A stretch of 64,000 nucleotides of DNA. Origin: Sophora flavescens (Eukaryota > Streptophyta > Magnoliopsida > Fabales > Fabaceae). Under the pieces are notes generated by a model. It did not search any database. It was not told the origin of the DNA and was given only the letters and a program-made list of their open reading frames with translations. A program made the translations under genes and the position numbers. Below, piece after piece: positions 21,734 to 31,504 of the stretch (its first letter is position 1; the number at the start of each line of letters is the position of its first letter). The stretch lies in contig CM061069.1 in NCBI GenBank assembly GCA_030762895.1, forward strand, positions 88,855,548 through 88,919,547. The letters are read 5' to 3'.

Positions 21734-22138
21734 TGTGACACCCGGGGCTGACGAGGGTGGGGAGTGGCCGCCGGTGCAAGAAGGCACGATCAAGGAGCGG
21801 CTCCTGGCAGGCTTCTATGCGGAGAGGTACATGAATGAACCAATTGCATACCGGAATGAGAGGGATCCTGAGACTGTGTAGGTATAGGACTATACAGTTG
21901 AGAATGACTTATATGAATTGATTGATACTACCTATAAAAACAAGATGCATCTTTTTTTCTGAAGTCCATCACTTAAGAACTCCACAGTTAAGCATGCTTA
22001 ACTTGGATCAATTTTGGGATGGGTGACCTCCAGGGAAGTTTTCCCATGAAGCATGTGAGTGAGGATAAAGCATGCTGAAAAGACCCGTGTTGGTTTGGGG
22101 GATAGTCGTCAGTCCATAATGCAACCAGTGATGTTACA
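21734..22138 (+). repeat. Cassandra 3' LTR
   Basis: Same length as the 5' LTR. Its 5S-like part at about 21966-22050 (aactccacagttaagcatgctt, gggatgggtgacctcc) differs from the other by transitions mainly of C/G to T/A type, the pattern expected from methylation-driven decay after insertion. Confidence 0.9.
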
Positions 22139-22766
22139 GCTTTTGTGGGAGGAATTATGAATCTGCAGACCATCTGTTTTTCCATTATAGCTATGCTTCC
22201 CTGATTTGGTCTTGGCTGGAGAGCTGTTTGAATGTGCCAATTGATCACTCCTGTTTGCAATCCCTCTTTTCAGTCTATGACAGAAAGTGGAGTCCTCAAT
22301 TAAAGGACATGATTTTAGCAGCTATAATCAATGTTCTTTGGTTCATTTGGTTTAGCTGCAACAAGAGTACATTTGAGAACAAAAACATCTCAGTTACTGA
22401 CCTCATATCTATGATTTGTGCTGCTATTTCACTTTCTGGTTCTATATCTCATGGCACAATGCGAAATTCAATTGATGATTTCTCTATACTTAGAAAATTT
22501 TCTGTTGCAAGACACCCCCGAAAAGCTTCTATAGTTAAACAAATTAATTGGTTTCCTCCTCCTTATGGTTAGGTCAAATGTAACACTGATGGTGCTGCAG
22601 AAGGTTTTCCATGTCTAGCTGGTTGTGGAGGGATTTTTAGAGATAGTAGTATTGTGATTCTTGGTTGGTATGCCTACAGCCTTGGTATATCTACAAGTTT
22701 GTTATCTTGGCTATTGAAAAGGCTATGGACAAAGGCTGGAATAAACTATGGATTGAATGTGATTCT
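22139..22766 (+). pseudogene. LINE: end of zf-RVT and start of RNase H
   Basis: It resumes the LINE after Cassandra: CGRNYESADHLFFHYSYASLIWSWLE completes the zinc region, 22228-22572 is open (IINVLWFIWFSCNKSTFENKN), and a stop precedes VKCNTDGAAEG, the first RNase H motif (NTDGA), then GCGGIFRDSS. It stops at a phrase like the conserved IECDS, where gypsy-2 inserted. The missing RNase H end is not found to the right. The similar fragment at 18774-19131 covers just this lost part but is in another place and orientation. Confidence 0.82.
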
Positions 22767-22894
22767 TGTAACACCCTATTTTTCATATAAAAGCCCTTAA
22801 GTATGTTTGTATGTGTTGTATGTATGCTTTGTTTGCCTTAGAAATGTTTTTTGGGCTAAGTGGGATTTTTAGGCTCAAAATCTCTTTCTGGTGC

Positions 22895-23160
22895 ATGAGC
22901 ACAGCTGTGCTCATGTACCAGCACGCCCGTGCTCAAAGGCGTGCTCAGTGGCTAAGTGAGCCAGAGCACGACCATGCTCAAGGGGAGCACGACCGTGTCG
23001 AAAATGAGCGTTCGTGACGCTCTATCTGTCTGACTGTGCTGACTTAAGCACGACCCCTTGCTTAAGTTAAGCACGACCCCTTGCTTAAGTTAAGCACGAC
23101 CTCTTGCTTAAGTTAAGCATGACCGTGCTCAATAGGGAGCACGGTCGTTCTCAGGTCTGT
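22895..23160. repeat. Promoter-proximal palindrome cluster, gypsy-2 LTR
   Basis: At least seven variants of AGCACGnnCGTGCT lie within 266 bp: gagcacagctgtgctc, agcacgcccgtgct, gagcacgaccatgctc, gagcacgaccgtgtcg, gagcgttcgtgacgctc, agcatgaccgtgct, gagcacggtcgttctc. A 23-bp tandem repeat is embedded. The TATA box follows at once. Confidence 0.9.
23044..23130. repeat. 23-bp tandem repeat, 3.8 units
   Basis: The unit ttaagcacgaccccttgcttaag occurs at 23044-23066, 23067-23089 and 23090-23112 (one change), followed by a partial unit that merges into agcatgaccgtgct. The unit itself is an imperfect palindrome (cttaagcacg / ..gcttaag). Gypsy-1 lacks this expansion. Confidence 0.92.
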
Positions 23161-23162
23161 GT

Positions 23163-23171
23163 CTATATAAA
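23163..23171 (+). promoter_or_regulatory. TATA box of gypsy-2 LTR
   Basis: ctatataaa lies directly downstream of the last palindrome of the cluster. Transcription would start near 23195-23200, giving a long R/U5 part. Confidence 0.6.
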
Positions 23172-24294
23172 CAAGTCGGTGTGTGAGGGTTACGAGTGTA
23201 AACCCTATTTTGGCACTTTAGGCAATCCTAGTGTTATAGAAACCTTCCCCCTTTCCCTTCCGTTGAACCCAACCAAGTTCTTGGTGTTCTTTCTCTAGTT
23301 TGGGAAAGAAAGCCACGCGTTAGTGCCATTAGAAAGGTAACGGTTTATTCCTCTCTTTAATTCCTTTTCTTTTTGCAATTTGGAATTAATTGGTTACCCT
23401 TATGTGTTGGTCAAGTCTTGGGAAACTCATCGAGCCACTCGAGGGAATGAGGACAGTTTCGTTTACGCTTAGTTAAGGGGTTTGATCTTCATACCAGGTA
23501 TGGGGAGAAGGGATAGTATGAACATGTAGGCATTGGGGGTAGGGTAAGATAAAGGGTTAACCCATGACCCTGTCATATGTTATTTGTCTAATTGATGTTG
23601 TATGATATATGCCTATATGTGTTTAACTATAATTGGTATGTTATTTGTATTATGTGATGATAATTATGCCATAAACAATTGATTAATGATGATGATGTTA
23701 TGTTATGGATGTTATTGCCATGGATGTTGGTTTGACTGTTGGGTTTATGTTATAAGACAGTAAAAGATGTTGAAAGAAGGTGAATGAAATTAAGGGATTA
23801 ATTCCCAATTGTTCATAAGACGCGAACCGTAGTAAATAGTGAGATTAATGCCCATTGGCTTAGTTAAGACCCTAGGATTGATTCTTGAAAGTTTTAGGGA
23901 CATTAATAATGAAACTGAAATTAAAGATTAATTCCCCAATAGGTCTAAACATGAAGATTATTTAAGAACAGTGAAACTGATATTAAAAGAATTAGTAAAA
24001 ACCAATAGGTTCAATCCATGGATTTCCCAAGAGGGTTGACAAGGGTTTCTAACCCTTTCTGCCCAACCCAGTACGGCCATGCTCCAGTAAGCACGACCGT
24101 GCTCAACAGTCAGCACGACCGTGCTCAACTTAAAGTTCAGCACGCTCGTGCTCCCCTGTCCAAAACAGAACGCAGAAAGCAGTAACAAGGGTGTATCACC
24201 GCAAATGTTTTGAATAATGTAATAAGACACCCAACGAAGTAAAAGTTAGATGACCAACATAGATGATTAATTAACACATGAAAAGATGTCGTAC

Positions 24295-24600
24295 CTTAGT
24301 AGTCGAGTGGCCAAGGGGGCCTTGATAGCCAAGTGGTCAAGGTGTTGTTAATGTTGTACCATGGTAGCCTAGTGGCCAAGGGGGCCTCGATAACCAAGTG
24401 GTCGAGGTGTTGAGCTTTGGTGCTTAATGGCCAGAGTGTTAATTAAAAGATTGAAGATTAAAGATAACGTTGAACCTTGATAGCCAAGTGGCCAAGGGAA
24501 CCTCGATAGCCAAGTGGTCGAGGTATTGATGATAATAAAACTTGGGTAGCCAATTGGCCCATGCGGAGGTGGTGATTGTTGTATATGTGTTGTTGTTCCT
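24295..24600. repeat. Degenerate tandem repeats in gypsy-2 LTR
   Basis: The phrase (g)atagccaagtggtcgaggtgttg recurs about five times with variants such as gtagcctagtggccaaggggg. Unit lengths vary from about 30 to 70 bp. Gypsy-1 has the matching but shorter set, reversed, at about 11085-11265 (ggccaaaaagcacc words). Function unknown. Confidence 0.75.
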
Positions 24601-25367
24601 CACGCATTCATGCATCGGAGATGTTAGTGGGGGATGTTCAACATAGGGGAGGTCGTCCGAGAGTAAGGCGATCTAGGGGTCCGCGGTGATTCAAGTGAAT
24701 CATATACAACCGTGGTGGCGCATCCGAGAGTAAGGTGCGTCGGCTATCCAAGGGGTTCACCCATGGTTTGGCGAACTGCCGGCGTTGGTGCTTAATGGCC
24801 AATGTGGATATGTAACTCCGAAGTTGACTTCTTGAGGTAGATTGGATCCAATTGCAAAACGGAGTAGTGTAGTAGCGCTGCATCGCATAGCATACGTTGT
24901 TATATGTTGAGATTGATATGTATATGTTATATTTGTTGTTGCTATATATTCTTGTTGTGATGCATGCTCGTCTTACTACCTGCTTCCATGCCGTTATGTT
25001 CAGATATATGTTTCTTACTCCCCGTCTTTTGTTGTTGCTTTGCATGTACCCCCTTTTGTTATACAGATGACGGTGAGCCGCTACTCGTAGTTAGGACTTA
25101 AGTTTAGTTTTAGTTCGTTCTCAGTGATGTTCTTCCGGATTTTTGGTCATACCAGCTCTGTAATGTAACATCGGGGTTGGGTTTTCTTTTATGTTATGTT
25201 GTGTTATATTTTATTTCGAACTTATGTTATTTTTTGCGTCGAGATGTTGTTACAATGTGGTACTTCTATCCAGTTTTTATTTTATGGAATAAATGCATGT
25301 TTTTATTTTTATATCTTTTACTTAAATATTTTATAAATACATGTGGGGTAGAGGGTGTCACATTTAG

Positions 25368-25380
25368 TGGTATCAGAGAA
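25368..25380 (+). promoter_or_regulatory. Gypsy-2 primer binding site
   Basis: TGGTATCAGAG lies seven bases after the LTR end. It is complementary to initiator-methionine tRNA, as is usual for chromovirus-type gypsy elements. Confidence 0.85.
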
Positions 25381-25548
25381 GGTATGTCCTATCGGGTCGT
25401 GGTATGAGTCTGTTATGAATCTTCTGTGTTTCCCTTGTTTGAATTATCTATATTATTTATAGATAATGATGCTTAGTAATAAGAACCTTTAGTTCTTCTT
25501 GCTTGGTTCTCTGTATTTAATAGTTGTTTTGGACTGGTGCAGGAAACA

Positions 25549-26487
25549 ATGGCAGGAAAAGGTAGGAACGATCAGGCTATCGCTGATGTATTGGCACTGG
25601 TTGCCAGTGCTATAGGACAGAACCAGAACAACAACAACGGATGACCAGCTGAGTTTCAAGGTCTGGATAAGTTCCATCGGAACAATCCGTCTTCCTTCAA
25701 CGGAGCTTATGAACCTAAAGGTGCTCTTTTGTGGATGCGGGATACTGAGAAAGATCTTCCTGGCTATGGGATGCAACGACATTCAGAAAGTCATCTTTAG
25801 GACTTTCATACAGAAGGAGGAAGCTGAGCACCGGTGGGAGAATTGTCGCCGGCATGTGGAAGCTGAGGGTATAGTGATTGCCCGGAACCTCTTCAAGGAC
25901 AGATTCTTGGAGAAGTATTTCCCAGCTGACATCCCCGACAAGAAGGATATGGAGTTCTTGGCTCTGAAGCAAGGAAACATGTTCGTGGGAAAGTATGCGG
26001 CTAAGTTTGAGGATCTTGCTCGTTATTACACATTGTATTAGTATGTGACTCATGACCGCTCCAAGTGCGTGAAGTTCGAGATTGGTGTGCGTCCAGAGAT
26101 CAAGCAGGCTATCAGCTACCATGAGATCCGGGTCTTTCCAGTCTTAGTGAACAAGTGTAGGATCTTTGAGGATCCCTACAAATCCAGAGTGTCAAGCCAT
26201 AAGAGATCATATACCCAGAACTACAAGAAGAATGATCAAAAGGACAAGGGAAAGCAGCGTCTAGCTCCAGCCGACCGAGACTTCAAGCACGGTGGCAGTA
26301 AACCACAATTTTCTTCATATAGGTCCAGGAGATGGGATTCTTCTGCTCCTAGACCCTTCCGGTGCGGCAAGTGTGGACAGGATCATTTCACCGCTCATTT
26401 CACCACATCAGTCGAGAGTGTAAAAGAACAAATTCAGAACCGCAGAGTGCTAGCAAGAATCAGAGACCCCAAGCCATTCGACTAAAG
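25549..26487 (+). pseudogene. Gypsy-2 gag
   Basis: The ATG at 25549 starts MAGKGRNDQAIADVLALVA. After frame changes the body reads FHRNNPSSFNG, then in 25709-26041 the retrotransposon gag domain (GVVIARNLFKDRFLEKYFP-like, DKKDMEFLALKQG, YAAKFEDLARY). 26045-26485 holds the basic linker and a zinc knuckle whose spacing is broken (CGKCGQDHFTAHF, lacking the final C). A stop separates the two halves. Gag would form the virus-like particle. Confidence 0.85.
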
Positions 26488-26999
26488 ACCAGTGGGAGAG
26501 TCTTTATTCTTAAAGGTGATGAGGCCTCCGAGTCTGAAGACTTGATCCAAGGTATGTGCCTCATCGATGGAACTCATTTAGCTGTCTTGTTTGATTCGGG
26601 TGCGACTCACTCGTTTATATAACATGGATGTGTTAAGAGTCTCAAATTACCTGTGACCCTTCTTGAGTGTGTTTTAATGGTTTCCACACCCACAAATAAA
26701 CATGTTCTTACTTCACATGCATGCAGGAATATTCTTATCACCATTGATGGAAGAGGTTTTATTGTTGATGTTGTATGCTTACCTTTGAAAGAACTTGATG
26801 TTAATCTTGGCATGGACTGGTTAACTTCCAATCACGTCCTTCTCAACTGTTTTGATAAAACCATAGTTTTTGGAACTCCGGTGGAGCCTTAGGATCATAG
26901 ATTTCTCTCTGCCAACCAAGTTAAGGCTTCTATGAAAGAAGAGTCCTAAGTCTACATGATGCTATCTTCCCTGGAAGTAGAGAGCTCTCCTAATGTTGG
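26488..26999 (+). pseudogene. Gypsy-2 protease
   Basis: GTHLAVLFDSGATHSFI at about 26570-26622 contains the aspartic protease active site DSGATHSF, followed at once by a stop where the family has an open frame. The next piece (26653-26892) has the LNVLGMDWL-type phrase LGMDWLTSN. The protease would mature the polyprotein. Confidence 0.85.
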
Positions 27000-27735
27000 A
27001 AGCATGCCTGTTGTGCGATAATTTCCTGAAGTGTTCCCGGGGGATGTTTATAACTTGCCTCCAGAGAGAGATGTGGAGTTTACCATAGACTTATTGCTTG
27101 ACATTGGGCCTATATCCATAGCACCTTATAGGATGTCTCCTCTAGAGCTAGCTGAGTTGAAGAAATAGATAGAGGACCTAATCCAAAAGCAATTCATTAG
27201 GTCTAGCGTGTCCCCATGGGGAGCGCCAGTGTTGTTGTTGATGAAGAAGGATGGTTGCATGAGGTTGTGTGTCGACTATCGGCAACTCAACAAAGTGACT
27301 ATTAAGAATGGGTATCCCCTATCTAGGATTGATGATCTTATGGACCAGTTGATAGGAGCTTATATTTTCTCCAAGATAGATTTGAGGTCTGGATACCATC
27401 AAATTCGGGTTAAGTCCGAGGACATCCCAAAGACTGCGTTTAGAACACGTTATGGTCACTATGAGTATTTGGTTATGCCCTTTGGTGTGACTAATGCTCC
27501 TGTTTTGTTCATGGATTATATGAACAAGACATTTTACCCTTACTTGGATAAGTTTGTGGTGGTTTTCATAGATGACATCTTAGTGTAATCCAAGACCAAG
27601 GAGGAACATGAGGAGCACTTGAGGGTTGTCTTGTAGACCCACAAGGAGAAGCAGTTTTATGCTAAGTTGTCTAAGTGTGAGTTTTGGCTAGAAGAGGTGA
27701 GTTTCTTAGGACACGTTCGGTAAGGTAGAGACGGT
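27000..27735 (+). pseudogene. Gypsy-2 reverse transcriptase
   Basis: It starts with VRQFPEVFPGD and LPPERDVEF, has a stop after ELAELKK, then an open frame 27208-27588 with MSPWGAPVLL, RLCVDYRQLNK, FSKIDLRSGYHQIRV, YEYLVMPFGVTNAP and the catalytic FIDDILV. A stop follows directly (family: FIDDILVYS). Catalytic aspartates are intact but the domain is closed by stops on both sides. A short deletion at 27715-27735 removes part of the thumb. Confidence 0.9.
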
Positions 27736-28501
27736 GCACCAATGGGAAGCGCCAAAGTCGATGACCAAGATTAGGAGTTTCTTGGGTTTAGCAGTAGCAG
27801 GGTACTATAGGAGGTTCATAGATGGTTTCTATAAGATAGTTTTACCTTTGACCCATCTCACCAAGAAAGGACAGCTCTTTATGTGGAACTCTGAGTGTGA
27901 GGAAATTTTCCAAACCTTGAAGGATAGATTGACATCAGCACCAGTGTTAGTTTTACCCGATCCTAGTCAGCCATTCATAGTTTTCTGTGATACTTCTAAG
28001 CAAGGTTTAGGTGGTGTGTTGATGCAAAATGGTAAGGAAGTAGCCTATGCCTCTAGCAGTTGAAGACCTATGAGAAGAATTACCCTACCCATGATTTGGA
28101 ATTAGGAGCTGTGGTGTTTACCTTAAAGATTTGGAGGCATTATCTGTATGGAGCTAAGTTTGAGGTTTTTAGTGATCATAAGAGTTTGAGATATTTGTTT
28201 GACCAGAAAGAGCTCAATATGAGGCATCATAGATGGATGGAATTCCTTAAGGATTATGATTTCGAGTTAACCTACCACCCAGGAAAAACCAATGTAGTGG
28301 CAGATGCCTTAAGTAGAAAGATTTTACATGTCTCCGCTTTGATGACTAGGGAGATGGATAGAAGAGTTTAGAGACTTGAGTTTAGCTTGGGAAGTGACCC
28401 CCAAGTGTATTAGGCTTAGAACCTTGAAGGTTACCAACAGTTTGATGGATCAGATTAGAGAAGGCTAGAAGATAGATAAGTATCTCTTAGACTAGAGGAA
28501 G
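27736..28501 (+). pseudogene. Gypsy-2 RNase H
   Basis: 27734-28063 carries the connection region (WEAPKSMTKIRSFLGLAVAGYYRRFI) and the first RNase H motif (FIVFCDTSKQGLGGVLMQ; family CDAS). After a stop, 28060-28371 continues (THDLELGAVVFTLKIWRHYLYGAKFEVFSDHKSLRYLF, HPGKTNVVADALSRK). Two main breaks only. Confidence 0.9.
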
Positions 28502-29614
28502 TTGCTTGCTCGGGGGAGAGACCTTTGTTTTAAGGAAGGAAGTGATGGAGTCTTGAGGTTTCAAGATAGAGTATGCATACCAAATGTTCCAGAGCTTAGG
28601 AAGTTGATCCTTGAAGAAGGACATAGGAGTGGACTGAGTATACACCTAGGTGCCACTAAGATATATCAGGACTTAAAGCGTATGTTTTGGTGGCCTAGGA
28701 TGATAAAGGATATGGCTGAGTTTATTTACGCGTGCTTAGTGTGCCAAAAGGCTAAGATAGAACACCGAAAGCCATCATGTAAGATGCAACCGTTAAGTAT
28801 CCCAGAATGGAAATGGGATCGTATCTCTATGGATTTTGGTTCTGGACTCCCTAGGACTCAGCTGGTTATGAAGCTATATAGGTTTCTGTGGATAGATTGA
28901 CTAAGTCTGCCCATTTCATCCCTATGAATATGGAATATCCCTTAGAGAAGTTGACTAGGCTGTACATCAAAGAGATAGTTAGGCTATATGGTGTGCCCTC
29001 TAGCATAGTGTCCGATAGAGATCCTAGATTTACATCTAGGTTCTAGAAAAGTTTGTATGAGGCTTTAGGGACCAAGCTTAGACTAAGTTCAGCTTATCAC
29101 CCATAGACTGATGGTCAGTCTGAGAGAACCATCCAGTCCTTAGAGGACTTGTTGAGAGCTTCTGTGCTAGAGCAGTGAGGTAGGTTGTGTAAGTTCTTGC
29201 CCCTAACCTACAACAACAACTTCCATTCCAGTATTGGGATGGCACCCAATGAAGCATTGTATGGAAGGAGATATAGAACACCCTTGTGCTGGAGTGAACT
29301 TGGTGATAGTGTTGTGCTAGGACTTGAGATAGTGCAAGAAACCACAGAGAAAGTGAGGATGATTTAGGAAAAGATGAGTGTGGTACAGAGTAGGCAAAAG
29401 AGCTACCATGACAAAAGAAGGAAGGCACTCGAATTCCAGGAGTGTTATCATGTATTCTTGAGAGTTACTCCAACAACTGAGGTCAGTAGAGTGATGAAAG
29501 CGAAGAAACTTACTCCCAAATTCATTGGCCCTTACCAAATTCTAAAAAGAGTCGGTGAAATTGCTTACCAAATCGCGTTACCGCCTTTCCTATCCAAACA
29601 TCACAATGTCTTTC
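28502..29614 (+). pseudogene. Gypsy-2 integrase, C-terminus cut
   Basis: 28502-28900 holds the HHCC zinc domain (GHRSGLSIH.GATK, YACLVCQKAKIEH) and the start of the core (ISMDFGSGLP). A frameshift near 28855 follows. Later phrases SSIVSDRDPRF, ERTIQSLE, IGMAPNEALYGRRYRTPLCW and FIGPYQILKRVGEIAYQIALPPFLS are present with several stops. The sequence diverges at 29615, exactly at a TGTTAAG copia LTR start, before the chromodomain. Confidence 0.88.
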
Positions 29615-30118
29615 TGTTAAGACTACATCTTTTGACATCTCTGATTTTGATGAATCCAAACAAAGAATGATTTTAAGTGAACCTTGTGAAATCTACAAAT
29701 GTGTGTATTAAGTGTGCAGATCATAAAGCAAGAGTCTCATGACAAAGAAACAAAGTCTTTATGATACGTATGTGTTATGATGCGTCTAAACAAAGACTCA
29801 GTCTTTGTTAATTCCGATAATGTGTCCGAGACTGCAAACCATCTAAAAGCCCCTTGCTTCAACTATATTCAAATATGAAGAATATTCCTTGATAATTTCG
29901 AATAAAGAAATTCGATATCAGAAAGCTCAAAGCACCATTCCGCGCTTGAAGATTCTTTTTGTTGTAAAAGGCAAAGTGAACTTTACTTGGTCGCAGACCC
30001 GCATTGCACAAATAAGGAAAGTCGTGCTTCCCAAGTCTGAAAAGTAACAAACACTGCTCTGAATCAAACTGCACTCTGATAAAGCTATGCCAACCTATAC
30101 GTTCAACTTGTTAGGTTT
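29615..30118 (+). repeat. 5' end of a copia LTR, truncated
   Basis: It begins TGTTAAGACTACATC in the middle of the gypsy-2 integrase and continues with gattttgatgaatccaaacaaag, the start style of SIRE/Tork-type LTRs. It has no coding content and ends where copia-B inserted at 30119. It is not clearly the same family as the LTR at 187-1764. Confidence 0.6.
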
Positions 30119-31504
30119 TCATGAGATTATCCTCTTCTAAAATCAAACCTCAAGGCGGAAGAAAACCTTATCCATGGATCGCGCATTACAAACATGAATC
30201 ACATAGGGCTTTAGCGTTTACCTCTTGAAGCATGCTTTTACTTTCTTGATCACCAGTGCCACGAAGGGGTCGCACCTCTACTCAGTGCACGCGAGCAAAT
30301 GGGCGTCGAAGCTATGCGTCTTGTGCTAGCTAACGGTTACGGGGAGGCACAGTTAGCAAGACTAGGTTAGATGGGAGAGCACTAGCCTATTTATAAGCTG
30401 GTATCTCCCTTTGACCTAACTGCTTATCCTATTGGGCTTTGTACACTACAAGCCCAATTGTCCTTTATATTAATTAAATCATATTTAATTAATTTAACTG
30501 CTCCACATTAGCTCTATGCGCGTGACCCTATAGGCTCTCACTAAGTTGGCAATAATATTAAATATTATAATAATATCAAATATTAATTATTATATTAAAT
30601 ATTATAAATAATGAGCGGCATCTAGCAATGCATCCTTACTACCCAATTTGCGAGAGTATCGGTGATCCGATTTTAGCCTTACCTCGACCAAAATCTATCG
30701 TGCAGTAAATGTCCCTTCGTCCATATGTCTTAATGGAACACAAGGCATAAGAGTATCATCCTTTCTATGTTCAATTATTTATTCCTCGATCCCCGAGTAA
30801 ACCTGTAATCACAAACAGGCCCAATGTCCAACTTCTGCATGGCCACGCATATTTCACGTCTTACTATATCGAAGGGCCCAAGACATTACCCTTACTATAT
30901 AGGAGGGAAAAATCCTGTCTACATCACTCACACTTCTCAACATGATTTATTGTAGGCCCAATAACTACCTTTTTGATCACCCTGTTACCCGTGACGTTTG
31001 ATAGCATTAAAGCTTACCACTCCTCATGTAGGAATCGTAGCGACTTCAAGTCGAATGACTACTTCACTATGGTCGCCATGAGAAAACTTATGACACTTAC
31101 ATAACTATTATGAAGTATTCTCACAGTGGGTCATCCGGTATATATATTACTCCTAATATTTATACATGTGTGCCAACTTGATATCACATATCCATGATCC
31201 CGTGAGATTTTGTCATCAATCTATTCACACAATAGTCTATATGTATTATTGTCATCCTAATTAACAATAATAATCGACTACGGATATTTAAGAATAACGT
31301 TCTATTATTCAATGAGGTCTCACGATTAAGTCACGTACATATTATCTCATTGAATGAACTACTTATTCTAAGGACTTTATTATGCTATAAACTAATAACA
31401 TAATAAATTAATGCCTTATTCATATATCAAATATCTGATTAAATTCATGATAAAAATGATGATCTATTCAAAAAATAGATTGGCCACTAGGGCTTACACC
31501 AACA
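30119..31504 (-). repeat. Copia-B 3' LTR
   Basis: 1386 bp; on the - strand it starts TGTTGGTGTAAGC after the PPT agtgggagat and ends ..ACCTAACA, with both canonical TG and CA ends kept. The TATA box is near 30388-30398 on the - strand. The flank at 30114-30118 is caact; the partner duplication is lost with the 5' end. Confidence 0.9.

Larger units (their letters stand above)
21258..22138 (+). mobile_element. Cassandra TRIM retrotransposon, complete
   Basis: Two 405-bp LTRs (21258-21662, 21734-22138) flank a 71-bp internal domain that has only a PBS (TGGTATCAAAGC, 21665-21676) and a purine-rich end before the second LTR. Both LTRs start TGTGACACCCGGGG and end GATGTTACA and carry a 5S rRNA-like segment, which defines Cassandra. 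The flanks gcctt / gcttt match at 4 of 5 bases. It encodes no protein and depends on other elements for mobility. Confidence 0.93.
22767..25360 (+). repeat. Gypsy-2 5' LTR
   Basis: It starts TGTAACACCCTATTT and ends GAGGGTGTCA, and is followed by the PBS. In order it holds a palindrome cluster (22895-23160), a TATA box (23163-23171), a second smaller cluster of the same palindromes (24070-24155), and a stretch of degenerate tandem repeats with the word agccaagtggtcgagg (24295-24560). The layout mirrors gypsy-1. Confidence 0.92.
22767..29614 (+). mobile_element. Gypsy-2: chromodomain-type Ty3/gypsy, 3' part missing
   Basis: It has a 2594-bp 5' LTR, a PBS, gag, protease, RT, RNase H and integrase in gypsy order on the + strand. 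It ends at 29614 within the integrase C-terminus, just where gypsy-1 would continue into its chromodomain, cut by another copia LTR. The 3' LTR is not in the window. LTR features and proteins match gypsy-1 closely, so both belong to one family. Many stops and frameshifts make it non-autonomous. Confidence 0.9.

Noticed and set aside
21582..21881. 99-codon + strand frame
   Set aside because: It runs from one Cassandra LTR through the PBS into the other LTR. Cassandra has no coding capacity.
21494..22050. Two 5S rRNA genes
   Set aside because: Both sequences lie at the same place in the two LTRs of a Cassandra element and lack a normal 5S start, so they are element promoters, not ribosomal genes.
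23044..23112. CRISPR-like array
   Set aside because: The 23-bp units are directly adjacent without spacers and sit in a plant LTR.
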